DNA from: Tachypleus tridentatus
Lineage: Eukaryota; Arthropoda; Merostomata; Xiphosura; Limulidae
Direction of reading: 5' to 3'
Length of the DNA: 64,000 nucleotides
Assembly: GCF_004210375.1 (NCBI RefSeq)
Contig: NC_134830.1
Location: 8,060,001 to 8,124,000, forward strand
Shown: one piece after another, positions 1 through 9,687 of the stretch
Position numbering within the stretch: the first letter of the stretch is position 1
Layout of the letters: every line of letters begins with the position of its first letter
Made by a program: the position numbers and the translations under genes
Notes under the pieces: model-generated
Seen by the model: only the letters and a program-made list of their open reading frames with translations
Database searches by the model: none
What the model was told of the DNA's origin: nothing

Positions 1-411
1 ACCACATATAAATTATGTGAACCAAACATACATAGAAGATGGATAAATCAACGTAATAAATTAGAGTGCTACTGATATATATTGTGTTCATGAGAGATAG
101 TATACTACTAGGAACACTGTAAGTTATTTCAAAATCATATATATGGAATCAGTTAAAAATTATTGTGTCTGAAACAAATATGGCTCCAATCTACAGTCTC
201 TTATAAGAGATCTTTCAAGTATTATTTATAATCAGAATTTTAAAAAAAAATTCACACCTAGAAGAGTAATATGTAAAAAATATTCTTAAATGTGAAGAAT
301 TGCTTGAAATAAACATATTTAACTAAATAAAGACAGAACCTTAACCTACTCTCTATTAGAGGTAATATTAAAAATAAAAGAGAACTAATATGTAAGACTA
401 ACAAGACTTAC

Positions 412-599
412 CCAGAGCTCATCACCAACAAGATAACTGTCCACGTACTTCACTATATTAGGATGTTTCTTTTCTTGAAGTACTGATAATTCTGCTAATT
501 AGAAGTTCTTTTTTTACTTGTTGGTTTAAATTTATCTGTTTAACAGCAACTTTCACACCAGTCGCTTTATCAATGGCTGTATAAATTGTTCCTGAAGCA
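412..599 (-). CDS. Pak: p21-activated kinase, kinase N-lobe exon (frameshifted)
   Basis: This exon encodes the start of a Ser/Thr kinase catalytic domain of the group-I PAK family (Rac/Cdc42 effectors). Read on the minus strand it begins [14 protein letters not shown], the second half of the glycine loop, continues through [11 protein letters not shown], which holds the ATP-binding lysine, and ends in [10 protein letters not shown], a PAK hallmark before the hinge. The acceptor (ttTCAG|T) and donor (TGG|GTAAGT) are clear. The phase-2 start completes the GG left by the exon at 6474-6607. The length is 188 nt where 187 would keep the frame. One surplus base lies after KKELLI, near 479-500, and beyond it the frame resumes as [16 protein letters not shown]. 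This could be a consensus error or a decaying paralogue. Several residues differ from usual group-I PAKs, suggesting a divergent paralogue. The following exons lie left of the window. Confidence 0.85.
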
Positions 600-1042
600 C
601 TGAAACGGTAGAACAAAATATCATTAGATCTGTAATGTGCAAGAACATGAACATATTACACCATGCTACTAATAAAATTATTCTACCTTTTAAAATAATA
701 ATAGAATATCAGATGTTTCTAATCTTATATTTTTATAAGGTTAAAAACTGTATGCTTAGTTTATCATACTGTAATTACAAAATTATCGACAATTTAATGT
801 TTGTTATTATATGAACGCGATTCTAATATACTGATAAAATATAAATGATTTAATGCATAACAATATTAATTGCACTACAGATTATTTGGATAATTAAACC
901 TTGTATGTGATCATGTGTACGTTAAACGTTGTCATAGCAATAATGTCGTTCTATACTGTTATTTTGTTTTTAATAATTTGTCTAACTTCTTCTTGAAATG
1001 ATAATGTACAATTATTTAGTTTCAATTTTTCAACACTTTCTA
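600..1042. other. PAK intron, AT-rich, no feature seen
   Basis: The left part of the roughly 5.9-kb intron between the two kinase exons. It is AT-rich and non-coding in all frames that I could follow. I see no repeat or regulatory motif in it. Confidence 0.5.
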
Positions 1043-1276
1043 GGCCCGGCATGGCCAAGCGTGTTAAGGCATGCGACTCGTAATCTGAGGGTCGCGGGTT
1101 TGCATCCCTGTCGCGCCAAACATGCTCGCCCTCCCAGCCGTGGGGGCGATAATGTTGGTAAAAGAGTAGCCCAAAGTTGGCGGTGGGTGGTAATGACTAG
1201 CTGTCTTCCCTCTAGTCTTACACTACTAAATTAGGGACGGCTAGCAGAGATAGCCCTCGAGTAGCCATGCCGGGCC
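1043..1276 (+). mobile_element. SINE-1 (tRNA-derived), chimeric 3' end
   Basis: First of many copies of the dominant SINE in the window, here called SINE-1. A tRNA-like head (GGCCCGGCATGGCC, box B GGGTTTGCATCCC) is followed by the body with ATTAGGGACGGCTAG and ATAGCCCTCGAGTAG. Unlike the other copies it does not end in GCTTTGCGCGAAATTC. The body runs into CATGCCGGGCC, the reverse complement of its own first bases. About 30 bases are missing after the box-B region. The element probably arose by template switching or by joining of two oppositely oriented copies. Confidence 0.85.
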
Positions 1277-4200
1277 AATTCTGATAGGTACATTCCTCCT
1301 TTCACACAAATAACTATTTTCATTCAGTGCTGCCCTCTATATGTCTCTCAAGTATAATATTATGCGAACCTTTTCAGACAGACATTTGTAACAAGTGTGT
1401 CAAGATTTATGTTCATTGGTTCCACTCTAAATCCAAAATCCGACCACCGACAACACATATCTATCTACGTGTGGGTATAATGAGGGATCCCAATTCAAGG
1501 AATGAACCACAATTTGACGTCTTACTCTCTTGTTTTTGTATGATTTAATGTGGAGGATTTCATGTCGTCTACACCAGCACAACACGACAACCCCACTCTA
1601 CACTGAATGGATTTTATTGTATCATTAAGGATGTTGCCCTTACAGTACTTACACAAGCAATATAGAACTGGAGAGTATTAACGGTCCACAGACTCCACTA
1701 AAACAGAAAGAGTATTAAACCTCATAGAGAGTCTGGAGACACGAAAACACTTGAAACAGTGCAATGGGTGACCACAAAACCCTATTTTAAAACAGACCAT
1801 ACCGATTTATTTAATACAAAGGATAGCAAGAATGGGTAGATATCTCTTTCTTCTTTATACATGTAGTCCATAAGTGGTATAGTCCAGTACGAGTATATTT
1901 ATAAAGAAATTCCACCTTCAGGAAAACCTTCAAATGATCTTGTTAAATACCCCTTCAATACAGTATGCAATGCGTAGCCATACAAGTCAAGACGTTTAAC
2001 AAGAGCAAGTTCTGAAAGTTAAGGTATACATGGTCAGACACAAAGTGCGATCCAAACAATGGGTAATTACAATAAAATGGGAAGTAAGACCCTTAAAACA
2101 TTTGAAGAAGAATGAAATATAACTTACCAAAGTCACACAGAAACTTGAAGAGTGGATATATGTGGAAAAGGATAACCCAAAGAAGGACAAATGGTGATAC
2201 TATGGAAATGATGAAATATGAATGTATTAGGAGTGGCCCTAATGGCCAGTTGAAGAAATTCTTTCAGTGAATGATAAAGATGCGATGTCAGAAAGAAGGT
2301 AAGGTGTCAAGTTTAATGAGATTACATCCAAAACAAAATATGGGAGGACAAAAAGATAGGAATAAGCCAATCAAATCAAAACCCAGTTTGTGAGGGTGGA
2401 AGGAGAAATATCATGAGTAGAAGATAGTTCCTGAGTGATAAGGGGCGAAAACGAAAACACATTTGGAAGCCATGTGGACAATATAACATTGAAAATCACA
2501 TACAATACATGAGTATTTCCAGAACAGACATGGGATAAAGGCGAGAAATGGAAAGAAGGCACATGGGTTAAAAGTAGAAGTTGCACTCTCTAGCCACTGA
2601 GGTTTAGGGGAAGGAGAGAGTGTTTCAGATGAAGGAGAAGATGTGTAGGATGATAAAGAGTACATGAAACATCACTGGTAAATAAATCAAACCACCAGCA
2701 TCCATAAGATAAGAGGAGAAGGAAATAACTCTCATGGGAAAGGTAATACAAGGAACAGGTGGAATGTGAGTTGAATGGAGGCAGAGTGAGGCAATGGAGG
2801 ACCACATTAACACCACAGTCCAGAAAAGCAGTCCACATAAGAGGAAGACGAATCTGGAAGAAATTTATCAATGTGAAGATTATAAGTGAGACAAACACTC
2901 TATGATATTGGGGAAAATGAAAGATGTGGGACAAAGCCTCCTGAAAACTAGAAATAGAAAATCTCTGATGAAAAACCAAGTAAGAAACTCAGCAATATGA
3001 GGAACAGTTGGACAATTAGCTGAAAACCTCTGGCCCAGAGACCAATAGCCAAAAACATTCCATTTATGTTGATAAACTTTCATGGATAAAGGACAAATGG
3101 AACATAACAGAAATGAAACTACTTTATCAGGACAAGCCTGATTTGCTCACTTAGAATCAGAAAAGGAACCACGCACGACGACAGAAGACAGGAAGAGCAG
3201 GATGAAGTACCAATGAACATACAATCATTTGTTTGTCCAATCCTGACTAAAGAGTTACGAAGGACCACAGAACAAAGCAGAAGTAATTTGTGGTTGTATG
3301 ATGTGGTAAAGACATCAATGTTAGGAGTGTCCCACTGAAGTCAAAGCCACCAGAAACATAGAGGCTCAAGAAACCACTTCATTCGATAGATTTTGTGTAA
3401 ACAAGAAAGATGAAATGCAACAAGATTAAAACACTCAGAACATAGCACACAGTGATATGGACATCTTGGGTGTTTGCATGAAAATACATCCTGAGATCAT
3501 AGAGATGACAAGAAAAACTCAAGCTATGCAACAAAAATATATGTGGCCAAAACCTGGCCAAAGGTTAGTGTGCATAACTGTTAACTCACCCATTGATGGA
3601 CAAACCAAAGATATGATCATAACTGTCGGGATATGTGAATTAACGTTCGTACCATCCAACTTGGTCATCCATAATCGGCAAAAAAACTCACCTGAAGGCG
3701 AAGAAAAAGTCCATAGTAAGACAAAGGAGATTGAGAAATCTTTTGAACTTTTGAAGTAGGATAATTTTATGACTGGTTGCCAGTTTACATTTTTTGGGGA
3801 AAGGGAATATAAAAAACCTGTAATACAAACTGAGAGAAACATCAGTCACACATCTGATGGCCTATTATGACAGAAAAGCTTGAACCACATTTGACTGCTG
3901 TTGATTGGTAACAGAATCCTGAAACAGAGAAAAGGAAGTGGGGGTCTGTGGATATAAAAGGTGGGGAAAGAAATTGTAGTAAAAGTCCATTTGATAGAAC
4001 CTGATAAACACGTTGATCCTCTAGGAAAATAACGAGATACAGAACCCCTAAAAGAAGGAACAGGTAAGGTCTGAGAAGGACTAGAACAGGAATAGGGGTT
4101 TGTCGTGGTTTACACTGCAACAAACAATCTATCAAGAAAGAAATAGTAAAGGATTCCATACGAGATTGCAAAGTATCAGTAACATGGTTTATACATACCA

Positions 4201-5920
4201 ATAAAGAAAGGGCGCAATGTGTAATTCTCTGAAATAAGTGTTGATAGACAAACCTGGGACAAGGCCACATGGAGACCCAGAAGATATCAATAATAAAGGA
4301 ACGACGTGTGTAAGACAAGATAAAAGGATGACTAATGAGCCATTATGAAAATAATAAGGGAGAGGCTGTCCCTCAATAAACTCAACCATCAATGCATAGC
4401 CTGGAGAACACGATAGATGGCAGACAAAAAGGGTAGAACAAAGGTTTGAAATTGAGCATGGTTTAAACGCAGCAGAAAATCACGTGGTGCCACCATATTA
4501 GCATAATATTCCTCAAATGTTGAGGATAACCAGCTTGATGGTATCCCAAAGCAAACTGATGATAGACCATGTCAAGTGAGACAAGTTGGCACCCTCAACC
4601 AATTGGAAAGCAAAATATTACGCAAAAACTCTAATATCAGAGGAAAGTAGGAAGACTAAATAAGGACAGGAAGAAATACCATGTAAAACAGGAGGACAGA
4701 GATCATAGAGAATTGGAGAGAGGGATGAAACAACACAAGCCATAGAATCAAACCATACGAGGCCTAGCTGGTTCTACTGACGGGGACATACGAAGAAATA
4801 GCAAAATCGGGGTGCGATATTCTTCAGACTGGATAGAATGGCATGTTCTTGAGGAAGTGGTTCAAGTTCAACAGAATATGGTTGATCCATGTAACAACCA
4901 GTACCTCAGAAAATATCCACGTATAAATCCAATGGCAGATCACTCCCACCTGCCGCCAATGCAATAGTGACTGTTAGTGGTGTGACACATAAAATGGTAA
5001 CATTAATTTTCAAATAAATGGTAAATAATAAATTGAACAAATTCTTTGATAGATGAATATAAACGTGTGAGAAAGAAAAAATAATAACAATAAAACAATT
5101 ATGATTGGATAGTATATTAAAGATAAAGACGTAAGCTGTATAATAAAAGCGATTGATAAAATAAATCTCTTTGGAAGTACAACTATTCGAGTTATAATTA
5201 GGTAGAACAATTTTAAACTTCTAAATACGAACATTGCCACAAAAGAAATGATAGTTTGATAAAACTGAATAAAGAGAGTTATATTCTTAACAAGCACATG
5301 CGGCGTTTTTATTAGTGGAGGGTTTTCCCGGGGTAATTTACATGAAAGAAGCGGCAGGAGGCATATGACATGCGTAAAAAAACGTTTCTGCTTATAGTGG
5401 GCAGAACTGAAGACGAATATCCATTTATGTAACCGAAGGTAATGCACTATATCGGAAGAAGTCACTGAAATTAATAAAATATCTATGCATTTGTAGTTTT
5501 AATAACAAAATCATAATACTAATAAAATAAATAAATTGATAGTTTAAAGGTTTGAACTAATACATTTTTCATGCCTGTTAACATGTTTACAACGCTGGTA
5601 ATTTTTTTCTTCTATACAAGGAAAAAGTGAAATACTGTAAAAGTACGAAGTATTATGAAGAAAGTATAAAAACATTTTATTTCAGTGGTCACTATATGAC
5701 ATTTAATTAACCCTTGTTTTAATATTTAGTTTCGATCATGACGCCTGCTTTTTTACAGTATTTGGAACATAAAGAAAGAATTTGTGACGTAAAATTTACA
5801 AAATGATCAGTTTAATGCCATACATTCACTAAGTTGAAAAGTTTTTTTTAAACAAATCAAGGTACAACAGCAGTTTTTTAAAAAAACCCAACAACATATG
5901 GTTTTAGATTTTTATTTATT
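1277..5920. other. PAK intron, unassigned purine-rich region
   Basis: From about 2000 to 4950 the plus strand is strikingly purine-rich (many GGAAG, AAGGAG and GAGAAG runs), so the minus strand shows several pyrimidine-rich, Leu/Phe/Ser-rich open frames of 60-158 codons. I recognise no domain in them. They are broken by stops and change frame often, which fits an old decayed mobile element or compositional bias better than a gene. The stretches 1277-2000 and 5000-5920 are AT-rich without visible features. Confidence 0.4.
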
Positions 5921-6185
5921 TTTGAATTTCGCACAAAGCTACTCGAGGGTTATCTGTGATAGCCGTCCCTAATTTAGCAGTGTAAGACTAGAGGGAAGGC
6001 AGCTAGTCATCACCACCCACCGCCAACTCTTGGGCCACTCTTTTACCAACGAATAGTGGGATTGACCGTAACATTATAACGCCCCCACGCCTGAAAGGGC
6101 GAGCATGTTTGGCGCGACGGGGATGCGAACCCGGTACCCTCAGATTACGAGTCGCACGCCATAACACGCTTGGCCATGCCGGGCC
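5921..6185 (-). mobile_element. SINE-1, full length
   Basis: Complete copy in reverse orientation, from TTTGAATTTCGCACAAAGC (tail) to CATGCCGGGCC (head). It lies about 290 bases upstream of the donor-bearing PAK exon, inside the same intron. It differs from its siblings at a handful of positions, including the box-B region, which reads AACCCGGTACC. Confidence 0.9.
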
Positions 6186-6473
6186 ATGGTCTTAGAAAAA
6201 CAAGCTGATTAAGAGATACAGCTAAAGTAAAACAATACCTTATAATTAATTAGTGCTATGTTTTTATCTGTTACATTTATTTCTTCTGAATCCTTTCGTA
6301 AAACCATAAGCGATTCTACTTTGGGATCCGTCTTCTAAAATACTCTTATACAGAACCTCAACCCAAAGACTCAAGTTCTAATAAGAACACTTAGCACACT
6401 CAATTTATCATATTTTATCATAAATTTAAATACAATAAAAATCTGCTGAGATACTTATTACTATGAGACTTAC

Positions 6474-6607
6474 CCATGGCCGATTTCTGATACTTTTCTA
6501 TATTTCATATTGGGATCTCCCTGAGAAACAATACTTCTTAACTTTATCATGATTTCTTTGTCTGTCAGTTTTTCATCCAGTCCAACAAGTGAGCAGTTTT
6601 TCAGTTC
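6474..6607 (-). CDS. Pak: p21-activated kinase, exon with linker and glycine loop
   Basis: A 134-nt exon read on the minus strand: 44 codons plus GG. It encodes a linker ending [18 protein letters not shown] and then [13 protein letters not shown]. The pattern '(S/T)D-E/K-E-I-x-x-KLR-IVS-GDP-x-KY' immediately before the kinase domain is typical of group-I PAKs, where the kinase domain begins near EKIGQG; here the loop starts EIGHG. The acceptor is AAAATAG|GAAC and the donor is GG|GTAAGT. The split glycine codon is completed by the exon at 412-599. The p21-binding (CRIB) exons expected upstream were not found between here and 19 kb, so either they lie in unrecognised short exons or this copy lacks them. 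Confidence 0.88.
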
Positions 6608-6936
6608 CTATTTTTTAATAAATTATGTATACTGGTAGAGACACTTAGTTATTAATTTTGTAACAATGAAATAATAATTCAAAGCCAATGATGTATTCAC
6701 AGAGCAACTGTGAACCCAATGTTCTGACACCAGTGAAATAATCAAATAGAAACTTTTGAATTATATAATCCTAAAACTGTAAATAAAAAACAACAACACT
6801 AAAACCAAGACTGCCGTGGGAAAATATCAGTAAAATAACTCAAAAGTAACAATGAACACTACAGGTTGAAATATATTAATTAAACACTAGGAAGCTTTGT
6901 ACTGACAATTACGGTTCGTGTTTGACTGGAACACTT

Positions 6937-6962
6937 CTGACGAAGTTGTAAAGCGAAACGTT
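6937..6962 (+). ncRNA. Hammerhead-like core motif (fragment)
   Basis: CTGACGA and GAAACG are separated by 11 bases (AGTTGTAAAGC), the arrangement of a hammerhead ribozyme core CUGANGA-stem II-GAAA. Stem II is not convincing here, and stems I and III are not visible. The motif resembles the Penelope-associated motif at 27378 and the one at 38072. It is best read as a relic of the same repeat type. Confidence 0.25.
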
Positions 6963-7194
6963 GTGTGGCTATTAAAGACAAATAAGAAATTTGGAGACTC
7001 CCGTTAGCAAAGCGGCGGGATTATGCTGCTAAAAATTAGGTTTCGATACTCGTTGTGGGCTGAGCGCAGAAAGTCGTTTATTATTAGTAAGAAAATGTCT
7101 ACGCACTACATAATTTGAATTATATGAAGTATTATAAAACAACAATGAATATACCACACAAATATACGTTTGTCAAGATTAATTATATTGTTTG

Positions 7195-7461
7195 TTTCGA
7201 ATTTCGCGCAAACCCACTCAAGGGCTATCTGCTCTAGCTGTTTCTAATTTAGCAGTGTAAGACAAGAGGGAAGGCATCTAGTTATCACTACCCACCGACA
7301 ACTCTTGGGCTACTCTTTTACCAACGAACAGTGGGATTGACCGTCACATTTATAACGCTCATACGGCTGTAAGGGCGAGCATATTTGGCGCGACTGGGAT
7401 TCGAACCCGCGATCCTCAGATTACGAATCGAACTGCTTAACCCACCTGGCCGTGCCGAGCC
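7195..7461 (-). mobile_element. SINE-1, full length, diverged
   Basis: Reverse copy from TTTCGAATTTCGCGCAAAC to GTGCCGAGCC. It is more diverged than most copies: the body has GTTTCTAATTTAGC in place of GTCCCTAATTTAGC. It sits between the membrane-protein exon at 7633 and the PAK exon at 6474. Confidence 0.88.
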
Positions 7462-7632
7462 CCGCTGTTGGTGAAACATAATTCTAACGTTTAGTTAGTG
7501 TTCAATCATCAATAAGTATTTAAACAGATAATCATTCAATGTTGTTATAATGACGGTTTTTACTGTATTGTATAATTGGCTGAGAGATTTTCAGTAAATA
7601 TGATAGTTACAAGATTTGAGTTAAAATCTCAC

Positions 7633-7864
7633 CTTTAACACCTGAAGGAGTAGCAGACATAACCCAAGACTTATGAATACTGTAAATCCGGCATAGTAAA
7701 TTATAAGGTTCCTCAGGTTATGTAAATACGAACCTTTTTTTGAGCACCCTTCATAACATCTTTTAAAATCAGGATAACTGACAATAGGAAGCAGATTTAA
7801 ATGTGTTAAATAATCAGGTCTGTGGTTTTTGTAACATGGAGAATAGACCATAAGTTTCATATAC
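7633..7864 (-). CDS. Unidentified membrane protein, last visible exon
   Basis: Minus-strand exon with acceptor GTCGGTAG|G; the first base completes the GG of the preceding exon. It encodes an extracellular-looking stretch with three cysteines (SPCYKNHRPD and RCYEGC) and then one hydrophobic helix (IIYYAGFTVFISLGLCLLLL). After LQVLK there is a possible donor (AAG|GTGAGA), but the frame also reaches a stop nine bases later (VRF-stop at 7621). This may therefore be the terminal exon, or it may splice onward in phase 0. The cysteine-rich loop followed by a final helix recalls the large loop and TM4 of tetraspanins, but no CCG motif is present, so the family is not established. Confidence 0.5.
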
Positions 7865-8132
7865 CTACCGACAGTATAGATACACGTTATTGTAGAAATC
7901 TCTAGGACCAGCAACTACAATTACATGGATGTAAATGTACAGTAATTTGTAAAAACACAAAAGATGTTTTGTTAATTATTAATTACATAACATGTTTAAA
8001 GATACAGCTAATTAATGACGACCTCAATACAATAAATTCCATATATCTTTCACAGTGAAATACTTCTGGCATGACATGATCAAGCTATTTATAATAGTTA
8101 AAAAACCAATATCGTCAAGTCTCATGACTTAC

Positions 8133-8490
8133 CCAAAATCAGGGTATATTTGGTTCATAATTGAGATGAGATAGCTTTTCAATTTCCAGCCATGGTTATT
8201 TCCTTCGTGCGTTATTTTTTGTATATGTGTGAGGAACACGATTTCAAAGAGAAGTGTGCCCACAATTAGTGAAATTATAGCGCACAGGGAAAATATCATG
8301 AACTTGGTAGTCTTTGGCAAATATATTATGTAGATTGATCTGCTAAGCTTTAAATAAATTAAAGCCAACACCACTAAAATACCATAAAGAAAAAGAAGAT
8401 ATAACTTTGATAGCGTCAGTGATGTTTCCATCGACTGATAGTAAATTAAAATTGTACGACTAATGCGAAAAGAAAGGAAATCCATTTTCT
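8133..8490 (-). CDS. Unidentified membrane protein, two-helix exon
   Basis: A 358-nt minus-strand exon. The acceptor is GTTCTAG|AG (phase 1) and the donor is TTTTGG|GTAAGT (phase 2). The in-frame translation EKMDFLSFRISR leads into two hydrophobic segments, one around LYLLFLYGILVVLALIYL and one around MIFSLCAIISLIVGTLLF, separated by a short basic loop. A polar region ending IMNQIYPDFG follows. Phases match the exons on both sides exactly. With the helix in the next exon this gives at least three membrane spans. An alternative reading starts translation at the ATG at 8485, since a TATAAAAG lies just upstream. The consistent splice phase with 8938-9080 argues against that. Confidence 0.55.
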
Positions 8491-8707
8491 CTAGAACTTA
8501 TAATATCTTTTATACTCCTCTGTAGAACTGGTTTCTAAGGTTTTACTCTTAGCAACATGACGTGTCAACAATATCACATAGATAATTGTTGTTATGAGAA
8601 AATAGATAATTTTTGCACTTTTGTATGTTAATATTTTGATAAAAGTCAAGAAAAACCGACCATCAAATTACAGATAACTATAAAATATATTTTTATTTAA
8701 ACCAACG

Positions 8708-8735
8708 TTTCGCTTTTTTTGCAGCTTCTTCGGCG
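8708..8735 (-). repeat. Short GAAGAAGC...GCGAAACGTTG motif
   Basis: On the minus strand CCGAAGAAGCTGC is followed by a run of A and GCGAAACGTTGG. It shares GCGAAACGTTG with the Penelope-type motifs at 6937, 27378 and 38072, but it has no CTGANGA box. Probably a relic of the same element type. Confidence 0.3.
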
Positions 8736-8937
8736 TTAATATTCTTAATTGATATGCGTTAAATTATAAAACTATTTATGATGTTCTGTTTCTCGAGTAT
8801 GCCATGACGTACGTTTAACAATATATAACAATGTATAAAATATTATTATTGTTGTTCTAATGTTATATTACACATTACGTAGCTATACAAACACGTCACA
8901 TATATTACTTTAATAATTTATATACAATAAAGATTAC

Positions 8938-9080
8938 CTGTTTCTTTTGACGATTCATTAATTGTGATCGGAACTAAAATAAAATCTCTTACACCAAAAT
9001 CCTCATCGTTTATTTTCGTTTTTGTTTTTAAGGATTCCGAGTTGAGCGTCCGAGCTATAAATCGAGTTATTTTTCCTGTT
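8938..9080 (-). CDS. Unidentified membrane protein, upstream exon
   Basis: A 143-nt minus-strand exon. The acceptor is TATTTTAG|A and the donor is ACAG|GTAATC. It encodes a hydrophilic segment beginning TGKITRFIARTLNSESLK and ending ILVPITINESSKET, open through 47 codons. It starts in phase 2 and ends in phase 1, and so joins the exon at 8133-8490 in frame. I do not recognise the family. It would form an N-terminal cytoplasmic or lumenal region before the first helix. An earlier exon is required by the phase but was not found. Confidence 0.45.
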
Positions 9081-9584
9081 CTAAAATAGTTTACATCATA
9101 GTTAAGTTCCGATAAGCGTGTAAATCACAGACTTGTGGCTGAGCCGTTGGAGAAGGGGAAAAGGCGACTTGAATAATCCAAAAATGGAGGCAGTTTTAAT
9201 AAAATAGTAAAAAGTAAGTTATGAGCAAAATGAAAGGTAATAAATATTTATCTTTAGACTAAAACGTCAATATTTCGTACGTAAGTGTGTCTTTCTCTTA
9301 AAATAATAAGTTTTCGTTTGTCCTGAAAATGTACCTTCACCTTACTATCTAAATGTGTATGCGTATACACAAACGTGAGTACACTTTATTATATATTTTA
9401 GACAGCAATATGTTAAAAAATATATATCTAACGTCAGGTTGTAGAGTAACAGTATATGTTTATTTGTTGCTACCATGAAGTCAGTAAAATTTAACAATAA
9501 CTAAAGAAAAGTAAAAATGTTCTCAAGTGTCAATTTATTTCTTTATCGAATATAAGCGTACATAATAAAGGTCTAATTTATGTT

Positions 9585-9607
9585 AAGACACACAGCGTGT
9601 GTGTCTT
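9585..9607. repeat. Perfect hairpin, 10-bp stem
   Basis: AAGACACACA and TGTGTGTCTT flank a 3-base GCG loop, and the pairing extends outward by about three more pairs with one G-T wobble. It stands just before the hAT-like terminal sequence at 9625. Confidence 0.7.
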
Positions 9608-9624
9608 GACCTCCGACGAACTCC

Positions 9625-9687
9625 TGAGATTGACTCAGGGGTTCCCCTGGGGTTCGATTGAACCCAGGTTAAGAATCACTGCCTTAA
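9625..9687. mobile_element. hAT-type MITE fragment (possible)
   Basis: The segment CAGGGGTTCCCCTGGGG followed by GAACCCAGGTTAAGAA and CACTGCC resembles the termini of non-autonomous hAT elements, which typically begin CAGGGGTTCTCAA. Only one recognisable end is present, and no 8-bp target duplication was found. Confidence 0.35.

Noticed and set aside
1043-1120. tRNA-Thr-like gene in the SINE-1 head
   Set aside because: All copies are attached to the same 200-base body, and the cloverleaf is imperfect. These are SINE heads.
3842-4392. Hydrophobic minus-strand protein of 158 codons
   Set aside because: No homology that I recognise, no splice or start context, and a composition explained by the pyrimidine-rich strand.
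8507-8514. TATA box (TATAAAAG, minus strand) starting a gene at the ATG 8485
   Set aside because: An in-frame 3' splice site lies between the two and matches the phase of the upstream exon 8938-9080, so the sequence is more likely intronic.
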